A stretch of DNA of 64,000 bases from Planctomycetota bacterium (GCA_024280855.1 JAJRPG010000006.1:45222-109221), one strand, 5' to 3'. Shown: positions 41,333-51,875, counted from the first letter of the stretch. Program-made: numbers and translations. Notes: generated from the letters alone by a model not told the origin.

Positions 41333-43945
41333 CTATTTTTTATCTTCGCGATTCCACGATTTATAAAGTTCTGTCAACCTGTCTGCTGCGATGTTGGTTC
41401 GCGCGTGGTCGGCACCAAAAAGTCGGCGCAGGGCTTTGTGAGATCGTACCAATAAAGGCTCGGCTTCTTCGTATCTCGCCAGTCCGGTCAAACAAGCACC
41501 AGACGCATTACGACAAATATGTATGAAGTAGTGATCCTCCGGAAACACCTTCACGGCTCGTTCCAGACATTGTTCGTACATTGTTAATGCCTCTTGAAAT
41601 CGTCCCTGATCGCGCCATATACCTGCGAGATTGTTCATGGCTATAAGAGTCGAAGGGTGATCTTCGCCCAAGGCATCGCGGCATAATTGCAACGACTTTT
41701 TGAAAAGACGACCGGCCTGTTCCATTTCGCCTAAATCGGAAAGTATCCCCGCGTAAGCGCCCAGCACTATAATAGACTTCGGATGGGACTCGCCGAGAAG
41801 GCTTCGCATGGTCTCATAGGCCTCCCGCAACAGCGGCATCGCATCCTGCAACTTGCCCTGGTCATGCAACACACGGGCTAGGTTATTCATAGAAACCAGC
41901 GTCATTTCGTGCCTCGTCCCAAATATCTGCCGCCGGGCGTCAAGCACTTCACCATAAATCGTAGCCGCTTCAGTAAGTTGTGACTGGCTTTGCAAAACAA
42001 CGGCTAAGTTGTTCTTGGCGGTGAGGACTTCAGGGTGTGTCGCGCCACGAAGATTGGTCTGAATGCGCACCAGCCTGCGTAGCAATCGCTCCGCCTCTTG
42101 CCATTGTCCAATTTGCTCCAGCAGCAAGGCTAAGTTGTTTGTGGCTGTCAATGTGTCAGGGTGTTCGTCGCCAAGCGTTTCCTGACAACGCTGTTGGGCT
42201 TCACGAAGAAGTACCTCCGCCTCGACGAATTGAGCATCCGCCTGCAGAAAACCGCCCAACATGCGCAGGGTCGAAAGCGTTTCACTATGATTATCCCCCA
42301 GAACTCGTCGTTGAGATTCCAGCACTTCTCGTGCGATTTCAATCGCGTCGGCCAGAGAGCCTTGATCGTAACGAATTAACGCCATGTTATGACGAATGAG
42401 CATGGACGTAATATCATCGGGTTCTAACGATCCCTTGGCCGCAGTCGCAGCTTGTTCGATGACGCGATTCGCCTCTGAAATGTCACCAGCATTGAGGTGG
42501 GCCATCGCTAAACGAGCCATCGTGTCGATCGTATCACGATGCGATAGCCCAAGCGACGTACGCCGTAGCTCATAACATTGTGTAAGCTCCTGAACGGATT
42601 CTTTGAACCGACCTAACCCATAAAAACTCGTACCCACCGTGTCCAATAGTGAGGCCTTGATCTCCGGATGGTCGTCGAACCGTGCCCCCAACTCACGATG
42701 GGCACGACTCAGCACATCAGCTACGGTGACTTGGTAACCATCCCGTTCTACGTCAACTGAACGAAGCATATCATGAAGAAAATCATTGATAGCCACCGTT
42801 TTTTCCGTCTCGATTTGAGTGTCCAGCAGGCGTTGTTGTGCCAATGTTTCGGCACTCGTAGCCCGGCTATAAAGCACGCCAAGTGTGACTGCGAGAATAA
42901 GTGTAAGAACAAGAAAAAAAGCAGAAATCGATGCGACCAACCGATATCGTCGTAGCTGTTTACTGACCACATACCATGTGCTGTCGCGCCGCGCCTCGAT
43001 TGGCTCGCCGGCAAGGTATCGCCGAATGTCGCGGGCCAACTCGCCAACGCTCTGATAACGCCGATCCGGTTCTTTGGATAAACATTTCAAAATGACCGTA
43101 TCAAGCTCAAGGTCAATCGCAGGATTTATCGAAGAGGGTCTGCAAGGGTCCGTGTTTACAATCCCGTCCAAAACCTCTCGCATCGTACCATGAACGTCGT
43201 AGGGAAATTCATCCGCAAGCAGGCCAAACAGGATCACGCCCAGCGAGTAGACATCAGAGTGAATGTTAACACGATCGACGGCCCCCTCTGCTTGTTCAGG
43301 GCTGGCCCACGCCAAGGAACCGATAAATTGCCCCTCCACATCTTTTGTCAGGCTCATGTGAACATTGGCAGGCGCATCGTTATTCGCCTTGGCTAATCCG
43401 AAGTCCAGCACGCGCGGCTCACCGGCTCCATCGACTCGAATGTTGCTGGGCTTAAGATCGCGATGAATGACGCCGTGCTGGTGGGCGAATTGAACCGCAT
43501 CACACGCCTTAATGAATAACTCGAGGATTTTCTTTTGTGAGCCTTTTTCTGAAGCCAACCTACAGTGTTCACGAACGTATTCGTCCAGTTCGAGTCCATC
43601 CACAAATTCCATGACAAAATAAAGTGAATCATTGTCAGTCAGCCCGCTGTCGTAAATACTGACGATGTTGGGATGGCGAAGACTAGCTACAATGTCAATC
43701 TCGCGTTCAAATCGACGCCGGCGGCTAGCGGAAGCAAAGTCTCCGCCGATCAACACTTTGATAGCCACCGCCCGCTTGGTCGACCGCTGTATGCCAGTAT
43801 AGACAATCCCTTGCCCACCTCGACACATCTCTTTCAAATCATCGTACCCATCGAGATTAAGCGGCGGCTTTTTTTCGCGGTCGCCAAGCTGCACTTCTTC
43901 CAGTAGCTTTTCTGGATCGCTGTACCATTGTGTGTTTGCGGTCAT
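41333..43945 (-). CDS. Ser/Thr protein kinase with TM helix and C-terminal TPR array
   Basis: Kinase motifs VIHRDLKPSNIRV, VLDFGLAK, ASPEQAEG; TM FFLVLTLILAVTLGVLY; many TPRs (HPDTLTATNNLALLLEQIGQWQEAE). Confidence 0.95.
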   Translation of the reverse strand: MTANTQWYSDPEKLLEEVQLGDREKKPPLNLDGYDDLKEMCRGGQGIVYTGIQRSTKRAVAIKVLIGGDFASASRRRRFEREIDIVASLRHPNIVSIYDSGLTDNDSLYFVMEFVDGLELDEYVREHCRLASEKGSQKKILELFIKACDAVQFAHQHGVIHRDLKPSNIRVDGAGEPRVLDFGLAKANNDAPANVHMSLTKDVEGQFIGSLAWASPEQAEGAVDRVNIHSDVYSLGVILFGLLADEFPYDVHGTMREVLDGIVNTDPCRPSSINPAIDLELDTVILKCLSKEPDRRYQSVGELARDIRRYLAGEPIEARRDSTWYVVSKQLRRYRLVASISAFFLVLTLILAVTLGVLYSRATSAETLAQQRLLDTQIETEKTVAINDFLHDMLRSVDVERDGYQVTVADVLSRAHRELGARFDDHPEIKASLLDTVGTSFYGLGRFKESVQELTQCYELRRTSLGLSHRDTIDTMARLAMAHLNAGDISEANRVIEQAATAAKGSLEPDDITSMLIRHNMALIRYDQGSLADAIEIAREVLESQRRVLGDNHSETLSTLRMLGGFLQADAQFVEAEVLLREAQQRCQETLGDEHPDTLTATNNLALLLEQIGQWQEAERLLRRLVRIQTNLRGATHPEVLTAKNNLAVVLQSQSQLTEAATIYGEVLDARRQIFGTRHEMTLVSMNNLARVLHDQGKLQDAMPLLREAYETMRSLLGESHPKSIIVLGAYAGILSDLGEMEQAGRLFKKSLQLCRDALGEDHPSTLIAMNNLAGIWRDQGRFQEALTMYEQCLERAVKVFPEDHYFIHICRNASGACLTGLARYEEAEPLLVRSHKALRRLFGADHARTNIAADRLTELYKSWNREDKK

Positions 43946-43963
43946 GGCTAAATCCGCTGGATG

Positions 43964-44587
43964 CTAACCTTCTTCTCGTGTTTGAATCTCTATTAACTCT
44001 CCAAGCCGTCGGAGTATGCGCGACTTAGCCTTGTACACCTGATCGACATTCATGCCCAAGACATCAGCCGTTTCTTGCGCACCGCAGGCTTCGATAGCAT
44101 ATCGCTGATAAGCGTCACGATCTGCTTGATTAAATTCCACCAAGATCGTCTCCATCGCTTGGGCAATATGGTATTGTCGCCACTCGACCTCCCACATCAT
44201 CTCGGCCTCTTCGTCTACGCCCGCATTAGCCGACGCAGCCTCAATGTCTTCTAGTTGCACATCGCGACGTTTCTGAAATGTTTTTTTGTAAATAGCCCGT
44301 ATCACTAAAGTTTTGAGATATCCTCGAAATTTGCCCTTGCCAGGATCGTAGCGAAAACCAGGCATCGACTTGGTCAATGTCATGAGGACGTCCTGCATGA
44401 TGTCATCGGCGTCGCAGCCATGTGCACCTCGACGACGCACAAAACCGCGGATCAGGTCTCCATAACGCAGACAAAATTCGCGCCAGGCGTCAGCATCCCC
44501 CGGCATAGATACCCGAGCCAGCAGCGAAGCATGTGTTGTTATCCGATGAGGCATCAATCCATTATAGCAGCATTCAGAAAGAACCAA
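43964..44587 (-). CDS. ECF-type RNA polymerase sigma factor
   Basis: DADDIMQDVLMTLTKSMPGFRYDPGKGKFRGYLKTLVIRAIYK; region 4 ETADVLGMNVDQVYKAKSRILRRL. Confidence 0.9.
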   Translation of the reverse strand: MVLSECCYNGLMPHRITTHASLLARVSMPGDADAWREFCLRYGDLIRGFVRRRGAHGCDADDIMQDVLMTLTKSMPGFRYDPGKGKFRGYLKTLVIRAIYKKTFQKRRDVQLEDIEAASANAGVDEEAEMMWEVEWRQYHIAQAMETILVEFNQADRDAYQRYAIEACGAQETADVLGMNVDQVYKAKSRILRRLGELIEIQTREEG

Positions 44588-44766
44588 ACGGGAACGCCAA
44601 AAACTTGACTAACAGGCCGGAAATTATGCCTTTATCGGCATTTTACAAAACTATTCGTTTTTCTTTTCAGAATAACGAGGCACTCATGCAAGGGTTGAAT
44701 GAGGACCACATCGTACATGCGTGCGATTTTATGAACATGATAGTGAACAGTATGCCTTGAGGCGAA

Positions 44767-46437
44767 ATGGAGTTTCAAATGAATGAGAGAAATCGAAATT
44801 TACTTCGGAGATCATCGGAAAAATTGAAGAGTAGTAAGCTATTGTTATTGGGGTTAATGGTATCGCTTCCTTCCTGCAATATGAATACGAACCCGCAGGG
44901 TAGGGATGCCCCCGGTGGGGCGAACTCCGTTCGTTTTGACGGCCTGCCAGATGCCAGCGCCTCTAACAGTTTTGTAGAAAATTTCTCCTTAAAAACGAGA
45001 TGGCAGAAGCAAAACCTTACGTATTTTATCGCCAACTTTACAAATGACCTCAGCGAGCAGGCCCAACGAAGCATTGTCGAACAATCCTACGCAACCTGGG
45101 CAGCCGTAACGCCACTAACTTTTACAGAAGTAAGCTCTGCGGGCGAAGCAGACTTGCTAATCGGATTTGGAACAGGCGGCCACTGCGAACTTTATGAGAT
45201 CACGGGGACGTCATGCCCATCTGCAGAAGGACAAGGAGGCGAATTCGATGGTCCGAGTGGCGTGCTCGCTCATTGCTATTTCCCGCCAGGTAGTGGCGGA
45301 CCGAACGCCGGTGATTGCCATTTTGACGACGGCGAGCTTTGGGCAGAAAGTGATGCCGGAAGTAACCAGATTCGGTTAATCGAAACCGCTATCCACGAAA
45401 TAGGCCATGGCTTGGGATTGGGACACAGCGAAGACACAAACGCCATCATGTTCCCAAGCTACGACACTTCATTCACTAAAATTCAACTCGGACAGGATGA
45501 TATTAACGGCATCCAACAGCTCTACGGGGCTGGAGATGGCGGCGTTATGCCCGCAGCGCCGCCGAGACCAGATGCTCCGAACCCAGGCGACGTACCAACG
45601 GGCGCAGGCGACCCCGGTACAAACGACTCCGACGGTGATGGCCTTGAAGACGGGTTGGAATTATTCGCTATTGGCACCGACCCCAACAACCCTGACACAG
45701 ATGGCGATGGACTTACCGACTTTGAAGTAGTCTTTGGATTAAACCCGCTAAATCCCGATACCGACGGTGACGGCGTGAATGATGGCGACGAAGTAAACGC
45801 CGGCACAGACCCGCTTACGCCAAATTTCGACGGAGGTGGAGGCGGCGGAATTGCAGGTATATTCTCTGGCCAGGACAGTGAGGGTTCCGCGCTGGCATTT
45901 GAAATTCTCAGCGACGGAAAAGCTGTCGGTTCACTAAGCATTCAGCAGTTCGGATTTGCTACTGAAGTAGACCTTTTCGGAGGCATTGACGCCAATGGTC
46001 AGCTATTACTCGTTTCATACGATTACTTTTTCGTTTTCAGCGGAACCGTATCAGCAGGTAGCGCATCCGGACAAGTCGAAACGCAAGGTGGGTTCGTTGG
46101 TAATTGGTCCGCTTCCGCAGGCAATGACGGAGGTGGTGGTGATGGCGGCAGTGGAGGCGGTGGCCAAGGTGGTGGTGGCGGAACCATCAACGGGGGTTGC
46201 GACGATACATGCCAATTTGCATTCGATAGCGAATGCGACGACGGTCGTCAGGGAGCCATATCGGGAGCCTGTGCGCCAGGTTCCGATTGCAGCGACTGTG
46301 GCCCTGCCGGTTTTTCAGTTCGCTCTCGCTTAATACAAAGCACGGGGAGAGCCGACGCCGACGCCTACCAACCATCGCCGAACCAAAAACAAGGACTGAC
46401 AAGCCCGGTCCACTACCGTGTTGACTGGAAAAAATAA
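44767..46437 (+). CDS. Matrixin-like metalloprotease (lipoprotein) with TSP3-like Ca-binding repeats
   Basis: [19 protein letters not shown] zinc site; [33 protein letters not shown] repeats; lipobox-like LPSCN. Confidence 0.9.
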   Translation: MEFQMNERNRNLLRRSSEKLKSSKLLLLGLMVSLPSCNMNTNPQGRDAPGGANSVRFDGLPDASASNSFVENFSLKTRWQKQNLTYFIANFTNDLSEQAQRSIVEQSYATWAAVTPLTFTEVSSAGEADLLIGFGTGGHCELYEITGTSCPSAEGQGGEFDGPSGVLAHCYFPPGSGGPNAGDCHFDDGELWAESDAGSNQIRLIETAIHEIGHGLGLGHSEDTNAIMFPSYDTSFTKIQLGQDDINGIQQLYGAGDGGVMPAAPPRPDAPNPGDVPTGAGDPGTNDSDGDGLEDGLELFAIGTDPNNPDTDGDGLTDFEVVFGLNPLNPDTDGDGVNDGDEVNAGTDPLTPNFDGGGGGGIAGIFSGQDSEGSALAFEILSDGKAVGSLSIQQFGFATEVDLFGGIDANGQLLLVSYDYFFVFSGTVSAGSASGQVETQGGFVGNWSASAGNDGGGGDGGSGGGGQGGGGGTINGGCDDTCQFAFDSECDDGRQGAISGACAPGSDCSDCGPAGFSVRSRLIQSTGRADADAYQPSPNQKQGLTSPVHYRVDWKK

Positions 46438-46613
46438 TCAGAAAGTTCACAACCGATGACACGGCAATGCGCCATGTACATCATGTCACCAGATGACCCC
46501 GTGTCCATCGTAAGAACGGACAGCGATAGCTTAAATAGTTATTGCAGATGGCGCGGGGGGACAATAGAGGGCAGTGCCATTCGTGACTGTGGGGCTGTTC
46601 ATTCGGCGCCCCC

Positions 46614-47126
46614 TCACTTCTTCGGGGCAGGCACATGCTGATCGATGAGGATCGGGTTCCCGTCGGGATCGAGCAGCATCAGGCTCGCAGGCCCGGTACT
46701 CGACTCATCGGCTTTGGTCGCGAGCGTGAGCCCCTTGCTCACCAGCGTCCGCTGAATTTCGCGCACGTCGTCGAAGTCGGGGAGCGTTTCATTGGAGCGA
46801 TCCCAGCCGGGGTTGAAGGTCAACATGTTCTTCTCAAACATCCCCTGGAAGAGGCCGATGGTGGTAGTCTCGTTCTGGAGGACCAACCACTTCTGAGCCT
46901 GGTCGCCGCCAGACACCTTGAAACCGAGCTTCTCGTAAAACGCGCGGGAGACGGCTATGTCCTTGACGGTCAGACTGACGGAAAATTTTCCTAACCTCAA
47001 TTGTGCATCTCCTTTTTTATCACTGACGCCAGCCTTCGCGGCATACATCGACGCAGTGCCACCGAGAAAACATAGAACTACGCATAGGGCCCTTCGTGTC
47101 ATCGGTATCTCCAGGTTTGCGTACAT
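46614..47126 (-). CDS. VOC (glyoxalase/bleomycin resistance) family protein with signal peptide
   Basis: KFSVSLTVKDIAVSRAFYEKLGFKVSGG; SLMLLDPDGNPILIDQH. Confidence 0.85.
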   Translation of the reverse strand: MYANLEIPMTRRALCVVLCFLGGTASMYAAKAGVSDKKGDAQLRLGKFSVSLTVKDIAVSRAFYEKLGFKVSGGDQAQKWLVLQNETTTIGLFQGMFEKNMLTFNPGWDRSNETLPDFDDVREIQRTLVSKGLTLATKADESSTGPASLMLLDPDGNPILIDQHVPAPKK

Positions 47127-47451
47127 TTCGCTTAACAGGTCACGATATGGTCGGACATTATACGGGCTAGGGCGGTCTTGTCATACTTTGCGAATTATCG
47201 AAAAGGATAAAGGGGGACGGAACAATAGGCACATGGGCAAATAGGGGACACGTGACTGTCCCGAATGGCGGTATCGACTTTCACATCCGAGCGTACGTCG
47301 ACACGACTCATTTTTTGATCCGATTTTTATTGTCGTTGGCGCCTGCAAAAATTGGCAGTCGTAGATATGAAACAACGGTGAAAAAATAGGACGCGCCTTC
47401 CGCTCGCCATCTAACAAAATTTTAGACATGCGGTAATTTTAGACATTCGTA

Positions 47452-47491
47452 GTCGGCAGGCAATCCCGATGTACATCGGAATGCCCTACCC
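47452..47491 (+). repeat. REP-like palindrome, copy C
   Basis: GTCGGCAGGCAATCCCGATGTACATCGGAATGCCCTACCC. Confidence 0.75.
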
Positions 47492-47833
47492 GGCCAGATA
47501 CTCCTTCAGCGCTATAGCATTATTCCTTTCCTCGTCCTTGGCGGCGAAGAGCAGTGTTACTTTCGAACGAGAAGCTTCATCCAAAATGGACTGAATATCC
47601 GCGTTGTCGGTTAGTTCTTCAAAGTAACGCTGTTGGAATTCATCCCATTTCTCAGGCTCATGATTAAACCATCGACGCAGTTCACGGGAGGGCGCGACAT
47701 CACGGAGCCAATGATCGACCCCGGCCTTGTCTTTAGACATGCCGCGAGGCCAAAGTCTATCGACGAGAATCCTCACGCCGTCATCCTCAGTGGCTGCCGC
47801 ATAAATTCGTTTAACGTTTATTTGCATCGTCAA
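47486..47833 (-). CDS. DUF488 family protein
   Basis: VRILVDRLWPRGMSKDKAGVDHWLRDVAPSRELRRWFNHEPEKWDEFQQRYFEEL. Confidence 0.92.
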   Translation of the reverse strand: MTMQINVKRIYAAATEDDGVRILVDRLWPRGMSKDKAGVDHWLRDVAPSRELRRWFNHEPEKWDEFQQRYFEELTDNADIQSILDEASRSKVTLLFAAKDEERNNAIALKEYLAG

Positions 47834-47895
47834 CTAGGCTTTCAAAAAAACTAATAGATCCGCTAGGGCAGGCATGTGAGTGATTGTTTTCCGTA

Positions 47896-47935
47896 GACGG
47901 CGGCAATCCCGATGCGCGTCGGGATGCCCCGCTCC
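47896..47935 (+). repeat. REP-like palindrome, copy D
   Basis: GACGGCGGCAATCCCGATGCGCGTCGGGATGCCCCGCTCC; same orientation as copy C. Confidence 0.7.
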
Positions 47936-48304
47936 ATCGTAGCATAGGCTACCCCACCAACGCGATAACCAATTGAGCCGTGAAAACATAATATCGCCGA
48001 CAACACGTTAAGGTTATCAGACGCACTTGCCTAGTCAATTTCTTATTTCTGCTATTCAAGACCGCGAAAACCTTCCGTCTGTGTTAGACGTCACAGTTCC
48101 ATTTACTGGGCCCAATCTATGACAGTAAGCCCGCCAAACAGCGTTAGTCCTGACCACCCTCCATGTAAGCCGTCCGATAGTTAAATTACTTAATGTCACA
48201 GGAAATTCAGAAGTATCCCCCTCTCAGAAAGTTTCCGATGGAAGTGTTAAGGCTTGGATAGTGCCAAGCGAATGCCCCTGCTTTGGGTAATGCATTAGGA
48301 ATAG

Positions 48305-49918
48305 TTGATAGGTATGAATAGCAGCACACCTGAATACATTTTGGTTGTAGAAGACGACGCGGAATTGCGCTTCATATTGATGGCACATCTTCAGGCAGCT
48401 GGCTTTCGCACTCTCGAAGCAACCAACGCCGCCCAAGCGTATGCCATAGCTAGTGATTCGATCCCCAGCCTGATTATCATGGATGTCGGCCTCCCCGGTG
48501 GCGTAGATGGTATTGAAGCTACGCGCACGATTAAGAGCGACACGAAACTGGCACACATTCCCATCATTATGCTTACAGGCCGCTCGCGCACAGAAGATGT
48601 CGTTCATGGCTTGGAAGCAGGTGCACAGGAGTATTTGTGCAAACCATTTGAACTAGCAGAACTATTGGCTCGGGTGCATACCGTGCTAAAGCTTTCCCAT
48701 GCCAGGGAAGACCTCGATCGACTAAACACCCAACTTGAAGAACAGGTAGATGTAAAAACCAAGCGGCTACAACTACTATATGAATACATGCGCGATCTCA
48801 GTAGTGCTACCACGCGCAATCGAGTTTACGATCTCGCGATCAAAGGCGTGCAGCGAATGACGGGGGCAAACCGCATATCGCTGTTCGTGCGAGAAACCTC
48901 AACAGACCAGCTTCGGTGCGCGGCTTCCATAGGTATTGACGCTGATGTTCTGGAAAAATTGACCATCGAAAACAACGTGGGCATTTCCGGGCAAGTGTAC
49001 AAGCAAGGACGCACCTTAGCCGCCCGCGCTTACGGGGACGGGGCTAAGAACGCTAACCAATATCAGGGCGACATGTTCGTCAGTACCCCGCTCATCTCCG
49101 CGCTACAACAAGATAATGAACTTGTACTCGGCGTCATCAATGTGACCAACAAATACGGAGACGCTCCTTTTCAGGAAGAAGAAATCGAAGGCATTAGATC
49201 CATTGCCGACGCCGCGGCTATCGCACTCGACGGCTTGTCGCGACAAGAACAATTAGAGCTTTCCGTCAGCACCCTTGTACGCACGGTGGCTCATCTAGCG
49301 GAATACAAGGACGAAGAGACGACCGAGCATCTGGAACGCGTAGCCGTTTTCGCTGAAATATTAGCTCAGCAACTGCAAAAATCTTCATCATACGCCGCTG
49401 ACATTACAGACGATTTCCTTCGTTACATGATGCAGGCAGCCCCCATGCACGACATTGGAAAAGTTGGCATCCCCGACGACATACTCACAAAACCGGGCAA
49501 GCTCACCGATGATGAATTTCGGATTATGCGCACGCACACAGAGATTGGACGACGTGTGCTATCACAAGCATTGCTGGCTTCGCACGAATCGCCATTGCTA
49601 CAAATGTGCATCGACATCGCCCACTGTCATCACGAACGCTGGAACGGTAAAGGGTACCCCAGAGGCTTAAAGGAAAAAGAATCGCCATTAGCCGCCCGCA
49701 TTGTAGCCTTGGTCGATGCTTACGATGCGATTACCAGCGAGCGCCGATACTCCGCAGCTCGGTCTCATGTACAAGCCATGGACATCGTTCGTTCGGAGCG
49801 AGGCCAACACTTTGACCCTGTCATTGTGGACTCTTTCTTAGAATGCCAGGCAAAGTTTAATGAAGTGCGATCTAAGTACACCGCGCGACAAGCAGAGACC
49901 GCACTCGTAACTGGTTAG
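48305..49918 (+). CDS. Response regulator - GAF - HD-GYP phosphodiesterase
   Basis: Receiver YILVVEDDAELR...IIMDVGLPGG; GAF; HDIGKVGIPDDILTKPGKLTDDEF...HHERWNGKGYPRGL. ATG at 48314 is a likely start. Confidence 0.93.
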   Translation: MIGMNSSTPEYILVVEDDAELRFILMAHLQAAGFRTLEATNAAQAYAIASDSIPSLIIMDVGLPGGVDGIEATRTIKSDTKLAHIPIIMLTGRSRTEDVVHGLEAGAQEYLCKPFELAELLARVHTVLKLSHAREDLDRLNTQLEEQVDVKTKRLQLLYEYMRDLSSATTRNRVYDLAIKGVQRMTGANRISLFVRETSTDQLRCAASIGIDADVLEKLTIENNVGISGQVYKQGRTLAARAYGDGAKNANQYQGDMFVSTPLISALQQDNELVLGVINVTNKYGDAPFQEEEIEGIRSIADAAAIALDGLSRQEQLELSVSTLVRTVAHLAEYKDEETTEHLERVAVFAEILAQQLQKSSSYAADITDDFLRYMMQAAPMHDIGKVGIPDDILTKPGKLTDDEFRIMRTHTEIGRRVLSQALLASHESPLLQMCIDIAHCHHERWNGKGYPRGLKEKESPLAARIVALVDAYDAITSERRYSAARSHVQAMDIVRSERGQHFDPVIVDSFLECQAKFNEVRSKYTARQAETALVTG

Positions 49919-49979
49919 AACATCGTGTCGTAGGAAAATTCGTAAGCTGGAAATCATCTATGACTTACGTCGCTAAGGA

Positions 49980-51488
49980 TTGCAAATACAAGTGGCCGCA
50001 ACAGAGACAAAATCCGCCCTCGTCATCACGCTATCTGATGATCGCTTGTCAGCTACGCTATCAGTGCGCGAACGTGTCCGAAAAAATTCTATCAAACGCG
50101 CGGACGTAGTCGCAGCTTTGGAAGAAGAGTCTATTATCATAGACGACCAAGCTGATGAACGAATCAAGGCATTTATAGCTGAAATCAATAAAACTGGAAA
50201 TTGCGAATCGCCTCACCTCATCGCAGAGGGTGTGCCCACGCAAAACGCCCAGCACGAAGCCCTGGTTTGGACACAACAATTCCAGGACCAAGCCGAGGAA
50301 TGGAAAGACGACGCAGAAGTCAACCCGTACCCCACCAACGTAGTCGTCACCATACAAAAAGGCGAAGTCATTGGTACGATTTCACCAGCAGTTAAGGCTA
50401 CAACTGGAACGGATATCACTGGCGAAGAGACTACAGGAAAAGGAACGCCGAATTCCATTACGCTCGATCAAACTCTGGAACGAAACGCAGAAACCAACGA
50501 AGTGACAGCAAGTGTATCAGGCATAGTCGTGATGCAAGGCGACGCGCTGACAGTTGAACCGCGTAAACGTATTGATGACAGCATCAACCTCGAAACTGGC
50601 AACATCAAAATTGGCGGGCATATTTTTATCGAAGACCGCATTAATGACGGCATGGCCTGCACAGCAAAAGGCTCAATAACAGTCGGCGGCGCCATAGAAG
50701 CAGCTCGGGTTCATGCCAGCGGCGATGTATTCGTTCGCAAGGGAATCATAGGCCGCAAGACAGGACTCATTCAAACCGAGAAGTCCGTTACGGCGAAGTT
50801 CATGTCGGAAGCCAACATTGTGTGTTCTTGCAACATGACTGTATCTGCGCAGTTAATGAACTCATATGTGTGCGTGGATGGCTGTGTCATCGCCACTTAC
50901 GCAAGCATCATCGGCGGCGCGACCTTTTCCCGTATAGGCGTTCGTGCGGCCACGATAGGCAACAGCGCGAATATACCCACCAAAATTGTAGCGGGCGTCA
51001 TAGCATGCGATATTCGCCAAATTGCAGAGATTGATCGAAAAGCAATTAAAATACGAGAGATCATCAAACGGATTCGCCAAGCTATCGACGCCGTCTCAGC
51101 CAATGGCAACCAAACAAGCATTCAGCAAACGAACATGGCCCGTGAACTCGAAATAAAAGTACAATCGTCGCAAGAGCTACTTCAAAGTGACAAAAAACTG
51201 CGTGCAGAGTTAGTAGAAAACATCAACATCACCGAACCATCTTTCGTGGAAGTCTCTGAACGCATCTTCCCGAAAGTTACGATACGCATCGGAGATCGCG
51301 CAACATCCATCAATGAAGAAATGAAAGGCCCTGTGCGCATCGAAAAAAAGAAAATCAAAAACGTGACCGAACTGGTAGCTACCTACCTGAAAACTGATCG
51401 CACCAAAGTATTGCGATCGGAGCGATGCAAGCCGGAAGACCTGCTCGAAGGATTCAAGCTCGAGCAAGACACCGACAACTTAGAATAA
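49980..51488 (+). CDS. FapA (DUF342) family protein
   Basis: VVTIQKGEVIGTISPAVKATTGTDITGEETTGKG; VEPRKRIDDSINLETGNIKIGGHIFIEDRINDGMACTAKGSITVGGAIEAARVHASGDVFV. Confidence 0.88.
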   Translation: MQIQVAATETKSALVITLSDDRLSATLSVRERVRKNSIKRADVVAALEEESIIIDDQADERIKAFIAEINKTGNCESPHLIAEGVPTQNAQHEALVWTQQFQDQAEEWKDDAEVNPYPTNVVVTIQKGEVIGTISPAVKATTGTDITGEETTGKGTPNSITLDQTLERNAETNEVTASVSGIVVMQGDALTVEPRKRIDDSINLETGNIKIGGHIFIEDRINDGMACTAKGSITVGGAIEAARVHASGDVFVRKGIIGRKTGLIQTEKSVTAKFMSEANIVCSCNMTVSAQLMNSYVCVDGCVIATYASIIGGATFSRIGVRAATIGNSANIPTKIVAGVIACDIRQIAEIDRKAIKIREIIKRIRQAIDAVSANGNQTSIQQTNMARELEIKVQSSQELLQSDKKLRAELVENINITEPSFVEVSERIFPKVTIRIGDRATSINEEMKGPVRIEKKKIKNVTELVATYLKTDRTKVLRSERCKPEDLLEGFKLEQDTDNLE

Positions 51489-51752
51489 ACGCTCCCCCAC
51501 CCGCCACAATGAGCCACATCACGAACGATGGGACACTATCAGAGCCGCACGGCGCAAGCCTGCGGGCATGCGTAACCAGCTACGCGAACCTGGCACGTTA
51601 CCTCCAGACCCTCACCAAGCCTGCGCCAGGAGCGATGAACACTTTCTTGCTCAGATACTTCGATCGCATATAATCTTTTCCAGACAGCTTTCCGCCCAGC
51701 AGATAGGTGGACGGCATAATAGGCTCAGGTTTTTCCAAAAGGAATACTAGCG

Positions 51753-51875
51753 ATGTTTGATATTGGCGGTTTCTTATCTTCAACGGAATTCTTCGCACAA
51801 CTTGCTTCTATCATCACTGCGGTGCTGAATACGTTTTTTGGCGACCTTCTACTAGGCCTATTCGGCGGGATGTAG
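51753..51875 (+). CDS. 40-aa hydrophobic small protein (absent from ORF track)
   Basis: ATG after AAAAGGA with 9-nt spacer; MFDIGGFLSSTEFFAQLASIITAVLNTFFGDLLLGLFGGM-stop; single TM-like segment and no Lys/Arg. Confidence 0.5.
   Translation: MFDIGGFLSSTEFFAQLASIITAVLNTFFGDLLLGLFGGM

Noticed and set aside
44533-44760. 75-aa ORF between the sigma factor and metalloprotease
   Set aside because: Partly antisense to the sigma gene N-terminus; no homology features.
44767-46437. Gly-rich, Asp-rich tract as a separate mobile or repeat element
   Set aside because: Explained by TSP3-like Ca-binding repeats and a GGGGG linker in the metalloprotease.
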